DNA of 64,000 bases from Candidatus Magnetocorallium paracelense (GTDB lineage: Bacteria > Nitrospirota > Thermodesulfovibrionia > Thermodesulfovibrionales > Magnetobacteriaceae): the NCBI GenBank assembly GCA_029001845.1, contig JAREWP010000033.1, forward strand, positions 124,001-188,000. The letters are read 5' to 3'. Each line of letters begins with the position of its first letter. Position 1 is the stretch's first letter. Below are positions 1 through 8,252 of the stretch, piece by piece. The notes under the pieces are model-generated. The model worked only from the letters and a program-made list of their open reading frames with translations. It did no database searches and was not told the DNA's origin. Made by a program: the position numbers and the translations under genes.

Positions 1-1411
1 GGGGGTTTGCATAACTGATAAAATTAAACTCCTTTTCACCGGTTTTGGTCGAATGCCAAATGTCGTATTGATCGGGATCCAACCCGATGGACCATCCTAA
101 AATGACTGCCTGGAATCTCTTTTTATCTATGAATTCGTTAATAAATGTGCTCCATTCCACTGCTCTTATATGCACCTTAATTCCGATTTTTTGGAGTCTC
201 CACTGAATAATAGTCGCTGTTCTCATCCGGAGACTGTTTCCCATATTTGTAATAATCGTAAATTCAAAGGGAGTACCGTTTTTGTCTAGAACGCCATTTT
301 TGTCACTGTCTTTCCAGCCTGCCTCTGAAAGAAGGCCCAGTGCTTTATCGGGATTGTAATTATATTTTTTAACATTGCCGTTATAGGGCCAGGTATCGGG
401 TACAAAGGGGCCGGTGGCGGGAGAGCCGAGCCCGAAGAGTACAACATCTATGATTTCCTCCTTATCTACTGCATAGGCGATTGCCTGCCTTACCTTTTTA
501 TCTTTAAAAAAGGGGTGGAGGAGATTGAATCCGAAATATGTGTACGAAAAAACAGGATAACGAAATTTTTGATAGTTTTCACTGAAATAGAGAGTGTCTG
601 TCTGTTTAGTATACTGAATAGGCGTTAGCCCCATGTAGTCTACCCCCCCTGACTGGAGTTCGAGAAACATTGTGGCCTGATCAGGTATGATCCTGTATAT
701 ATAGTTTTCAATAAAGGGTCTCCCCTCAAAATAATCGTGATTGGATACGAGCCTGAGTTGTTGCCCGGGCTCCCACTTATTGATTATATAAGGCCCCATC
801 CCCACAGGCTCTCTCATAAGAGGCGTCTTTGTAATATCTTTACCTTCAAGAAGGTGTTTGGGGAGAATCGGGAGGTTTCCCCAGGAGCTCAAAGCAGGGG
901 CAAAGGGTTTTTTATAGCTCACCCGGAATGTATACCTGTCAATGACAAGTGCACTGTCTACCTGTAAAAAATCCTCCTTATAGGGTGTCGGCGTTTTGTC
1001 GTCTATAATCGTTTTATAACCGAACATGATGTCTTCGGCAGTAAATTCTGTTTTATCGGTCCAGTAAACACCTCTTCTTAAATGGAATGTTATGGTAAGA
1101 CCGTCAGGGCTGATATCCCAGCTTTCAGCCAAATCTCCGATTATGCTCAGGTCCGTATCGTATTTTACCAATCCGTTAAATATAAGCCCGCCTACATCAT
1201 GAGATGCGCTGTCCCCTGCAAGCATTGGTATGAGTACGCTCGGTTCTCCTATTGTACCTACAATCAAAGCATCTCCATAAGAGGGAGTGCTGTTTTTGGA
1301 ATCGTATCCGGGGGATTCCGACTTTGTCAGTACCTCTGTACCGGAATCACATCCGAAACAAAAAAGCAATGAAAGCATCATTGTGCATATAAACAAACCT
1401 TTTATCATCAT
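1..1411 (-). CDS. Oligopeptide/dipeptide ABC transporter substrate-binding lipoprotein, C-terminus cut by window edge
   Basis: This is the periplasmic binding component of a peptide (Opp/Dpp-type) ABC importer, family SBP_bac_5. Reading the minus strand from the ATG at 1411 gives an open frame to the window edge. It begins with a lipoprotein signal (lipobox ending FGC, Cys21). Family-typical stretches follow, such as GLVKYDTDLSIIGDLAESW near residue 80 and a KKVRQAIAYAVDKEEI segment about residue 270. A good Shine-Dalgarno (AGGAAGGG) lies about 9 bases upstream of the 1411 ATG. About 470 residues are visible of a family length near 520-560, so only the end is missing. The permease and ATPase genes are not in view. 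The family is clear; the real substrate (peptide, nickel, sugar) cannot be read from sequence alone. Confidence 0.9.
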   Translation of the reverse strand, partial: MMIKGLFICTMMLSLLFCFGCDSGTEVLTKSESPGYDSKNSTPSYGDALIVGTIGEPSVLIPMLAGDSASHDVGGLIFNGLVKYDTDLSIIGDLAESWDISPDGLTITFHLRRGVYWTDKTEFTAEDIMFGYKTIIDDKTPTPYKEDFLQVDSALVIDRYTFRVSYKKPFAPALSSWGNLPILPKHLLEGKDITKTPLMREPVGMGPYIINKWEPGQQLRLVSNHDYFEGRPFIENYIYRIIPDQATMFLELQSGGVDYMGLTPIQYTKQTDTLYFSENYQKFRYPVFSYTYFGFNLLHPFFKDKKVRQAIAYAVDKEEIIDVVLFGLGSPATGPFVPDTWPYNGNVKKYNYNPDKALGLLSEAGWKDSDKNGVLDKNGTPFEFTIITNMGNSLRMRTATIIQWRLQKIGIKVHIRAVEWSTFINEFIDKKRFQAVILGWSIGLDPDQYDIWHSTKTGEKEFNFISYANP

Positions 1412-1432
1412 TACGTTATTCCCTTCCTGCTT

Positions 1433-3184
1433 TCACTCCAGCCATCTCTCATCACCTGTATAAGCGATCCCCTTTTCATTGCAAAACTGCTCTGCTTCAT
1501 TTGTAAATCCCGATCTTGAAAAAACAAAACATATGTACTTCCCGATATTCTCCCTCTCCTTCAACTTCTCCGTTTTTTGTAATAACTCCTCCCCCTCTTC
1601 CCGGGAAAATTTCTTTGTGCTTCTGTTTTTTACCTCTCCGATTAGGGAATATCCCTCTCCCTTCGCCTTTGCGTATATGTCTATATTCAGATCCGTCGTT
1701 GCATCGGGCGTTGTCCTGTACTTCCATACCCTCTTATACTCGGTAAACTCGAAATCTTCGGGCAGATTCTCTGTCATTTTTCTAAAATACTCGTTCTCCC
1801 GAAAGGCCCTGAGCCTCAACTTGTCTATTATTAAATACTCCCCATACAAACCCTTGCGATAGTTATACTCTCCCAACAATCGATTATATCTCTCCTTCAT
1901 CTCCTCAAACATGGCCTTATACTCATTTGACAGCTCCCGAACGTCGAAAAGCTCGATCTCTTTTTGATATACTCCCCTGAATACTTTGTCGAATATATTA
2001 TCTTTCACTCCCTTATAGTCAAAATTCGATCTTCCCTGCTCTATTATATCCGCCTTTATAAGCACCTTAAGCTTCCTTTCGAGCTCCGCATCCGTCATAT
2101 CGAGATTCAATTTCTCCAATAACTCCTTCCTGGTCACCTCTCTCTCCCGGTTCTTACACAAATAGAGCACTATGTTTTTTGCATTTACATCGTTCACCCT
2201 GTAAAAGGCCGTTGTTACATACTCCATCCACGTTGACTTGATCTCTCCCTCATAACTCAATGTCTCGAACTCCATTACCCTCAATAAGCCCTCTGTTGTG
2301 GTTAAATCCTTTTCTTCGAAATTCGATCTGATTATGGAACTTATGTAAAAGGGACTTCCCTCTGTCAGCTCAAGAAGCAGATACACAATCTCTTCGCTTA
2401 CAGGTACATCAAAAAAACGGCAGTACAGGGAGATCATTTCGATCGCCTCCTCTTCGGGCATGTTTCTCAAAAACTTAAACTTAAACCGCGCAGGAAGCAA
2501 CATAATTAAATCGTTCATAAGCCAACCCACCCAACTGCCGGATACAAGGAGAGGCGATATCTTGCTCTCCGCCGTGTTCAGATAAGCGCCGGCAAAATCA
2601 TCGGCCTTTCTCGTCTTGTTTTTATCCCAGTATATCTCGCTGTTCATGAACTGAAACTCGTCTATTATCTGCAATATAAACTCATCCCTTCTCTCTGCTA
2701 TCCACCGCGGAGCGTTTCTCACCATCTCCCACATGGCGTCCACGCTCTCGTCCAGCGCGGCCTGCTCGATCTCCTCTATAAAGCCCGTTAAATACTCGAC
2801 TCCTTCCTTTTTTGCCGCTTTGACTGCATTGCCGAAGATATGTTTTCCTTCAGGGACAAGATACTCTCTCTTTCTTGACTTAAAGGCTATATACTGGTAT
2901 ATGAAGGTAAGAAAAAAATCCTTACAAAACTCGATCGCCCACTTGCTCCCCTCTTTCACCTCATAATAAAAGGGGATTACGTCGTTGTTCCGTGCAAAGG
3001 TTATGTTGTAGAGCCTCTCCAGCAGAGCCGACTTACCTGTTTTTCTCCTGGAAAGAAGGGCTGTGCTTTTAGATTTTTCCTCTTTTATCTCCTCTATCCA
3101 TTTCAGAAAAAAAGTGAGCTCCTTTTTTCTCCCCACAAATAATTGAGGGTTACCTATTCTCTCTTTTAAATAGTATTCCATCAT
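1433..3184 (-). CDS. AAA-type ATPase fused to a C-terminal PD-(D/E)XK-like nuclease domain
   Basis: This resembles the archaeal-type ATPase_2 (PF01637-like) group of P-loop ATPases. Numbering from the chosen start at 3184, a Walker A-like SRRKTGKS is at about residues 45-52 and a Walker B-like IIDEF near 180. A winged-helix-like stretch follows about residues 330-390. The C-terminus carries a D-x-n-E-V-K pattern (NIDIYAK...GEVKNRS, about residues 500-520) typical of PD-(D/E)XK or restriction-endonuclease-like folds. I chose the ATG at 3184 (or 3181) because the 19 codons of the longer frame upstream overlap the dispersed repeat at 3205-3335. No strong Shine-Dalgarno is visible. The gene stands alone between the peptide-binding protein and repeat DNA. 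Role unknown; mobile-element or defence related is possible but unproven. Confidence 0.75.
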   Translation of the reverse strand: MMEYYLKERIGNPQLFVGRKKELTFFLKWIEEIKEEKSKSTALLSRRKTGKSALLERLYNITFARNNDVIPFYYEVKEGSKWAIEFCKDFFLTFIYQYIAFKSRKREYLVPEGKHIFGNAVKAAKKEGVEYLTGFIEEIEQAALDESVDAMWEMVRNAPRWIAERRDEFILQIIDEFQFMNSEIYWDKNKTRKADDFAGAYLNTAESKISPLLVSGSWVGWLMNDLIMLLPARFKFKFLRNMPEEEAIEMISLYCRFFDVPVSEEIVYLLLELTEGSPFYISSIIRSNFEEKDLTTTEGLLRVMEFETLSYEGEIKSTWMEYVTTAFYRVNDVNAKNIVLYLCKNREREVTRKELLEKLNLDMTDAELERKLKVLIKADIIEQGRSNFDYKGVKDNIFDKVFRGVYQKEIELFDVRELSNEYKAMFEEMKERYNRLLGEYNYRKGLYGEYLIIDKLRLRAFRENEYFRKMTENLPEDFEFTEYKRVWKYRTTPDATTDLNIDIYAKAKGEGYSLIGEVKNRSTKKFSREEGEELLQKTEKLKERENIGKYICFVFSRSGFTNEAEQFCNEKGIAYTGDERWLE

Positions 3185-3204
3185 AAAGAGGTAACGACTC
3201 AGGT

Positions 3205-3335
3205 ACAAGGCTGAAGACTGAAAGCTGAAGCAAAAAATCAAATGACTTGGGAGTGTTGCCGGTAAAAAACTTAGATTTTATCGACAACACATGTTTTGCC
3301 CACCTGATAGTTTTCAGCCTTCAGTCTATACACCC
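3205..3335. repeat. Dispersed repeat, 'ctgaaggctga' family
   Basis: The segment starts with a purine-rich copy of the motif (3209-3230) and ends with its approximate inverse (3311-3335). The right-hand block TCAGCCTTCAGTCTATACACC recurs at 61898-61918, and related blocks bound the repeats at 16724-16859 and 17314-17450. It is probably a small non-autonomous element or the remnant of one. The start of the neighbouring ATPase reading frame overlaps it. Confidence 0.6.
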
Positions 3336-3378
3336 AACCCGGCAAGACGGAACCAAAAAGGTTTCCTGCTACATATTA

Positions 3379-3499
3379 ATGACAAATGACAAAAACCAAA
3401 TGTCAAATCAAATCCAAATGACTAAATGTCAAAGCCTGCTGATTTTCCTTTTTTTTGACATTGATTTGGTCTTAGAGCTTTGAAATTTGACATTTGGAA
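3379..3499. repeat. Imperfect inverted repeat rich in 'caaatgtcaaa'
   Basis: The left side holds several tandem variants of CAAATGTCAAA/CAAATGAC (3379-3433). The right side ends with the inverse TTTGACATTTGG (about 3486-3497). The reading frame that spans 3247-3483 is made entirely of repeat sequence and I do not treat it as a gene. Confidence 0.5.
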
Positions 3500-3918
3500 A
3501 TATTGTTGCTTTTTGCGCACGATTTTATTTATAAGCGACTAAGTAGTTACATGTAATATACAAAAAATACGCCTTTTCAGTAAACAACACAAATAAGAAG
3601 CAAAATACTTCACCCCTATGCTCACCATTTTACTATCGCAGGTAGTTACATTTTTTCTTTTTTCTGCTTTGAAATTCCTATGCAATCAAGTTAGCGTTTC
3701 TGACAGATTTAAAGGGATCGGATATTGTGAGAGTCATTCATACATAAGGCGACCTTGCCGGTCCAGGTCATCTGTGAGCAGGCATCTCTAACAGCGATCT
3801 CTGTAAAACTGTATAATCTGCAGTTAAAGAAAATATTGCGCCTTATTATGTTAAAATAGTTGAGTTCTTTGCAGAACAGGCGCAGAAAAAAGAAATAATC
3901 GATATTTATGAGGTGGTA
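3500..3918. other. Intergenic, no clear gene; coding-like tail next to the YkgJ gene
   Basis: There is no convincing gene, promoter or RNA in this gap. From 3817 onward the frame of the downstream gene is open and reads like protein (for example YYVKIVEFFAEQAQKKE), but it has no ATG, GTG or TTG until 3913. It may be a decayed upstream exon-like remnant, or chance. Confidence 0.4.
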
Positions 3919-4719
3919 ATGGAAGAGATATGGAATAAATTTAAAAAGAGTCCGGTGGAGCCGTTGAGACTTTCACTTGATTCCAGGTTTACATTTCGCT
4001 GTCATAAAGATATCTCCTGTTTTAACAGATGTTGCGGCGAACTCGATCTGTTTTTAACTCCCTACGATATTATAAGGATGAAAAAGAGATTAAACATAAC
4101 ATCAGGGGAATTGCTTCTCCAGTACAGTGAGCCGGTAATATTGGAAAAGACTCAAATACCTATGATTAAGCTAAAGATGAAAGAAAGCGGACGTTGCAGG
4201 TTTGTATCGGAAGAGGGCTGTACTATCTACACGGACAGACCGGCGGTGTGCCGATACTATCCTCTTGGAATGGGTACGTTGAAGAGTAAAGAGGTTGACG
4301 ACGACGAATTCTTCTTCTTTGTCAAAGAGGCCCACTGCAGAGGATATGAGGAAGAGAGGGAGTGGAGCGTTCAGGAGTGGAGAGACGATCAGGAAATAAC
4401 TCTGTACGATGAAATGAATAAAGAGTGGTTTGAAATCATATTAAATAAAAAACTTAGTTCCGGTAAAGCCGAGTCTGACGAAAAGAGCGTAAGGATGTTT
4501 TTTATGGGCAGCTATGATGTGGACTCTTTTAGAGATTTTGTCTTTAAAAGCAAATTTCTCCAAATATTCGATATATCGGACGATGAGTTGAATTCAATAA
4601 AAGAAAATGAAGACGAATTAATGAAATTTGCACACAGATGGCTAAAATATGTGCTCTATAAAGAACCTACAATGAAACTCAGAGAGGGTGCGGAAAAGAA
4701 TTTCAGTAACCGTTCATAG
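3919..4719 (+). CDS. YkgJ family cysteine-cluster protein (putative Zn/Fe-chelating)
   Basis: The N-terminal half carries the cysteine cluster of the YkgJ/CxxCxxCC family: FRCHKDISCFNRCC near residues 26-39, then CRFVSEEGCTIYTDRPAVC about residues 95-113. The cysteines are thought to bind zinc or an iron-sulfur centre, but the biochemical role of the family is not established. The C-terminal ~130 residues are acidic and specific to this protein. I prefer the ATG at 3919. The in-frame GTG at 3913 lies inside the only purine-rich stretch (GAGGTGG), which is unusually close to either start. The gene is followed by an HD-domain protein 111 bases downstream on the same strand. Confidence 0.75.
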   Translation: MEEIWNKFKKSPVEPLRLSLDSRFTFRCHKDISCFNRCCGELDLFLTPYDIIRMKKRLNITSGELLLQYSEPVILEKTQIPMIKLKMKESGRCRFVSEEGCTIYTDRPAVCRYYPLGMGTLKSKEVDDDEFFFFVKEAHCRGYEEEREWSVQEWRDDQEITLYDEMNKEWFEIILNKKLSSGKAESDEKSVRMFFMGSYDVDSFRDFVFKSKFLQIFDISDDELNSIKENEDELMKFAHRWLKYVLYKEPTMKLREGAEKNFSNRS

Positions 4720-4830
4720 AGATCAGGAATCTGAGGTCTGTTTCAAAAAATTTAACAGAATGAACTCCCTTTAACTGACCTCCGGCCTCAGTACCCCGTG
4801 AACAGATAGGAATATCAAAAGAGACAAAAA

Positions 4831-5337
4831 ATGAGTCATGAGCAGGAAATAGTTATATTGAAAAAAGCCGGTTGCGCCGATAATGTAATAGACCATTGCA
4901 TGGCTGTTAAAGAGTGCGCCCTGAATATATCTTCAATGCTGAAATTCGAGACAGACATGGAGCTTATAAGAAAGGGCGCGATATATCACGATATAGGGAG
5001 AAGTAAAACCCACGGAATCAGTCATGCCGTGGAGGGAGCAAAAATAGCAGAAGAATACCGATTTAAGAGGGACGTCATACAGATTATAGAACGTCATATA
5101 GGCGCTGGCATTACGACAGAGGAGGCTGTGGAGCTTGCTCTTCCGCCGGGGAATTACATGCCCGAGACATTTGAGGAAAAAATAGTCTCCTATGCCGACA
5201 ACTTACTCAGCGGTGCAAAATTGCTCACCTTTGACAAGGCATTGCTTAGAATGCAAAAATTTCTTGGAAAGGGGCATCCCGCTTTGAATCGTTTCAAAGA
5301 AATGCACCTTGAGATACAGTCATGGATGGGAGCATGA
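4831..5337 (+). CDS. HD-domain phosphohydrolase (TIGR00295-type HDIG protein)
   Basis: A 168-residue metal-dependent phosphohydrolase of the small HDIG group. The metal-binding pattern is visible: a histidine in IDHCMAVKECA near residue 22, the HD pair in YHDIGRSK near 54, and a later ERHIGAGIT near 87. Such proteins hydrolyse phosphate esters, often nucleotides, but the substrate is not known here. The stop overlaps the start of the acyltransferase gene, so the two are probably co-translated. It starts with ATG after an AAGAGACAAAA stretch. Confidence 0.8.
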   Translation: MSHEQEIVILKKAGCADNVIDHCMAVKECALNISSMLKFETDMELIRKGAIYHDIGRSKTHGISHAVEGAKIAEEYRFKRDVIQIIERHIGAGITTEEAVELALPPGNYMPETFEEKIVSYADNLLSGAKLLTFDKALLRMQKFLGKGHPALNRFKEMHLEIQSWMGA

Positions 5338-6212
5338 AGATTAAATGGCTTGTCGAGATTTTTTTTGTAGCTCTCATCGCCCTGCCCCTGGCTCTCCTTC
5401 CATACGCGATATCGTTGCGCATTGGCGGTTTTCTGGGCGTATCACTCTTTTACTTATGGAACCGGCGCAGGAAAATCGCAATTGATAACATCGACAAATC
5501 CGGCATAGCGGCGCAAAACGCCTCACACTCATTGGCGCAGGAGAGTTTCGCCAATCTGGGCAGATCTCTTGCGGAAATTTTCAAAGTCTATTTTGGCCTT
5601 GGCAGGAGCATTATCGACAATATCGAAATCCAAGGCATTGAAAACTTTGAAAAGGCCGCAGGAAAAAAGAGAGGCGTTATTTTAATAACAGGACACTGTG
5701 GAAATTGGGAGTTGATGGCGATAACACTGGCTGTGAGAGTCGCCCCTGTAAGTGTGGTTGTAAGAGGGCAAAACAATCCCCTCTTTGATAAATTTATAAA
5801 ATCAGTCAGACTTTCCCATGGCAATCAGGTAATTTACAAACAGGGCGCACTGAAAAAAATATTAACGGAATTGAAAAAGTCCGGTAATGTAGGAATACTG
5901 ATCGATCAGGCGGTAGTCAAGGACGAGGGTTATATTACCGACTTTCTCGGCAGAAAGGCATGGTCTACAAAAATGCCGGCTCTGATTGCCAGGAAAACGG
6001 GAACTCCCATCGTCCCGATATTTATCCACAGAGAAGGGAGCAGGCATACGATTACTTTTCATTCTGAAATGACTCTTTCCGGTGAGCCGGACAGAGAGTC
6101 GGCTTTGACAGAGGACACTCAAAAATTGACGACAATAATAGAAAACCATATCCGCCAACATCCCTCCGAGTGGCTCTGGATGCACAAAAGATGGAAAAGA
6201 GCGGGGAATTAA
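5322..6212 (+). CDS. LpxL/HtrB-like lysophospholipid (lipid A) acyltransferase family protein
   Basis: A membrane-associated acyltransferase of the LpxL/HtrB family, which moves acyl chains onto lipid A or related lipids at the inner face of the inner membrane. The catalytic H-x4-E motif is GHCGNWE about residue 125. An N-terminal hydrophobic segment at about 9-28 anchors the protein. Later blocks (GNVGILIDQAV, GTPIVPIFI, PSEWLWMHKRWK) also fit the family. The length of 296 is normal. Two starts are possible: ATG 5322, or ATG 5334 in an ATGA overlap with the HD gene. The gene supports a Gram-negative envelope. The exact acceptor lipid cannot be told. Confidence 0.85.
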   Translation: MDGSMKIKWLVEIFFVALIALPLALLPYAISLRIGGFLGVSLFYLWNRRRKIAIDNIDKSGIAAQNASHSLAQESFANLGRSLAEIFKVYFGLGRSIIDNIEIQGIENFEKAAGKKRGVILITGHCGNWELMAITLAVRVAPVSVVVRGQNNPLFDKFIKSVRLSHGNQVIYKQGALKKILTELKKSGNVGILIDQAVVKDEGYITDFLGRKAWSTKMPALIARKTGTPIVPIFIHREGSRHTITFHSEMTLSGEPDRESALTEDTQKLTTIIENHIRQHPSEWLWMHKRWKRAGN

Positions 6213-6226
6213 GAAGAGGTTTGATT

Positions 6227-6628
6227 ATGAATACCGGCTATAAACATACAGGGTTGCTCTATCATGACAGGAATAAGGCGGAACTCTTTTTTACTGAAAT
6301 ACTTGGTCTGCCGAAAGTAAAGAGCTATGTATTGTCTGAAACACTGACGGAAGCTCTTTTCGGAATAAAGGAAAAAACAGAGGCAGATCTTTTTGACAAC
6401 GGCAAAATAAGTTTTGAAGTCTTTTACGGCAACCTGCCTGTGAACACGAACTTTAACCACACATGCCTGGAGGTCGAAAGTAAAAACGAATTTGTCGAGT
6501 TGACCAAAAAACATGGCCTTGCCCCCAGAATTGTTAAAAAGGAGGGAAAGGATCTGTTGTTTATAGAGGATTTTTCCGGCAATCTTTATGAAGTTAAAGA
6601 ATCCGTAAAAGATCGGGAAACCTACTGA
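6227..6628 (+). CDS. VOC (glyoxalase-like) family protein
   Basis: A 133-residue single-domain protein of the vicinal oxygen chelate fold. It reads YKHTGLLYHDRNKAELFFTE at the start, has a central NFNHTCLEV strand and ends with DLLFIEDFSGNLYEV, the usual place for the third metal ligand. I chose the ATG at 6227 because AGAAGAGG lies about 8 bases upstream. The longer frame from 6170 runs inside the end of the acyltransferase gene. Substrate unknown: the family includes glyoxalases, dioxygenases and resistance proteins. It may be co-transcribed with the two genes upstream. Confidence 0.75.
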   Translation: MNTGYKHTGLLYHDRNKAELFFTEILGLPKVKSYVLSETLTEALFGIKEKTEADLFDNGKISFEVFYGNLPVNTNFNHTCLEVESKNEFVELTKKHGLAPRIVKKEGKDLLFIEDFSGNLYEVKESVKDRETY

Positions 6629-6691
6629 TAAGAGATTGTTTCGTCACGTATAAGGCGCCCCGATACACACGACAAAAGACTATGGAGAAGG

Positions 6692-7162
6692 CTAAAGCTC
6701 CTGCATCTTCTCTTCCTCTTCCTGCGCAGTCTTACAGTCTATACACATCGTTGTAACCGGCCTCGCTTCAAGCCTCTTCGTGCCTATATCCTGGCCGCAA
6801 CTGTCACATACGCCATAATTACCCTCATCGATTCTCTCAATAGCCAGTTCGATTTTTCGCAATAACTTCTGTTCTCTGCCCCTCAACATGAGCATGAAAT
6901 TCCTGTCGATCTCAGCGCTTGCCTGATCGCCAAGATCAGGGAAAGAAATGTTACCGGGCATCTCGTTTAACGCAGCTTCAGCTTCGGACAGGAGTTGCTG
7001 CTTCTGAAAAATCAGCTTTTCTTTTATAAAGTATAATGCCTTCTCTCTTTCCGATAGGCCCTCGAGTTCCGGAATTTCTCCTTCATTGTCATCAGGATCA
7101 TGGCCCGGATTGATTTTATCCGGCATCTCTTTACTCTTATTGGTATCCACATCCTTTTCCAT
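6692..7162 (-). CDS. DksA/TraR family zinc-finger protein
   Basis: A 156-residue protein. Its C-terminus carries the C4 zinc finger (CDSCGQDIG...TMCIDC) and the central part a coiled coil (EKALYFIKEKLIFQKQQLL) typical of DksA/TraR proteins, which bind RNA polymerase in its secondary channel. The N-terminal ~50 residues are acidic and of low complexity. The start is the ATG at 7162, preceded by GGAAAGGAG at good spacing; the ATG at 7186 lies upstream of that site. It could instead be a YteA/YocK-like member of the family. It is read in the same direction as rluD, which lies upstream, with a 125-base gap. Confidence 0.85.
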   Translation of the reverse strand: MEKDVDTNKSKEMPDKINPGHDPDDNEGEIPELEGLSEREKALYFIKEKLIFQKQQLLSEAEAALNEMPGNISFPDLGDQASAEIDRNFMLMLRGREQKLLRKIELAIERIDEGNYGVCDSCGQDIGTKRLEARPVTTMCIDCKTAQEEEEKMQEL

Positions 7163-7287
7163 AACAAACTCCTTTCCTGTCATCAAAGGTCAGTACTGGA
7201 AATCCGACAATTAGACATAGTAATTGAACAAGTAAGGATATAGGTTATCAAAAAAAAAGGAAATTAGTCAATAAACAATCTCGTAAT

Positions 7288-8220
7288 TCAAACACCTGTT
7301 AATTCCGCCAAAATTATTTCCATATCCTCGGGAAGTGGAGTTTCGAATTTCATCTGCTCTTTTGTATAGGGATGGATAAATCCCAGGGTTTTGGCATGAA
7401 GCATTTGTCGTGGTATTACAATCTTCCTGTTACCCTGTATCTCGACATGATTTTTTTTCCCGTACACAATGTCTCCAAGGATCGGATGACCTGAAGAGGA
7501 GAAGTGTACTCTGATCTGATGCGTCCTTCCTGTCAACAATACAGCTTCTATGAGAGAGGCTTTTTCGAATCTCTTTATCAGCTTCCACTTTGTATGCGCC
7601 GGCTTACCGCTCTTTGTTTTTACGGACATCTTTTTTCTATCCGATTGGGAGCGACCGATAGGAGCAGATATCTCTCCGCTCTCGCTCCCGGGATATCCGG
7701 AAATAATCGCTATGTACCTTCTCTCTATTGTCCTGTTGCTGAATTGAGTTACAAGGCCATAATAGGAATCGTTAGTAAGAGCTATGACGACAAGACCGGA
7801 AGTATCTTTGTCGATTCGATGCACCACGCCGGGTCGCAAAGGAGCACCAATCGTCGGAAGGGTATCCGCCAGAAATGCGACTGCATTCATAAGCGTCGAT
7901 CTTCCATGCCCGGCCGAAGGGTACATTACCATCCCCGGAGGTTTATTCACTATCATGATATGAGGATCTTTGTACAGAACTTCTATATCGATAGATTCGG
8001 GAATCAATGTCTCTTCTTCCGGTTCATTATATTCAAGACATATGATGTCTCCCGGTTTAATCTTATAATTTCCCTTTAAAACGATTGAATTTATATTGAC
8101 CTTTCCCTCTTTTATCGCCCTTGTTATTCGAGATCGGGTAACACCTGATTTGATTGCAAGGAAAATATCCAACCTTTTATTTGCATCCTCTTTTTCTGCT
8201 TTATAATGGAAAACTTCCAT
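7288..8220 (-). CDS. rluD: Ribosomal large subunit pseudouridine synthase, RluD type
   Basis: A tRNA/rRNA pseudouridine synthase of the RluA/RluD family. An S4 RNA-binding domain is at about residues 14-60 (KRLDIFLAIKSGVTRSRITR). The catalytic domain follows, with the signature HRIDKDTSGLVVIA about residues 134-147; its aspartate is the nucleophile. The GRTHQIRVHFSSSGHPILGD block supports the call. The length of 310 is normal. RluD modifies 23S rRNA helix 69, but the family has paralogues with other targets, so the symbol is by best resemblance. The gene is divergent from the YfhO-like gene, with only 32 bases between the starts. Confidence 0.85.
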   Translation of the reverse strand: MEVFHYKAEKEDANKRLDIFLAIKSGVTRSRITRAIKEGKVNINSIVLKGNYKIKPGDIICLEYNEPEEETLIPESIDIEVLYKDPHIMIVNKPPGMVMYPSAGHGRSTLMNAVAFLADTLPTIGAPLRPGVVHRIDKDTSGLVVIALTNDSYYGLVTQFSNRTIERRYIAIISGYPGSESGEISAPIGRSQSDRKKMSVKTKSGKPAHTKWKLIKRFEKASLIEAVLLTGRTHQIRVHFSSSGHPILGDIVYGKKNHVEIQGNRKIVIPRQMLHAKTLGFIHPYTKEQMKFETPLPEDMEIILAELTGV

Positions 8221-8252
8221 TTTTTACCTCAGATTGTTGTAATATAACAAAA

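Noticed and set aside
3247-3483. 78-codon frame after the ATPase gene
   Set aside because: It lies wholly in dispersed repeats and has no protein-like pattern.
8154-8252. Extra N-terminal 33 residues of the YfhO-like protein
   Set aside because: They run antisense through the start of rluD; the 8253 ATG gives a natural membrane-helix start.
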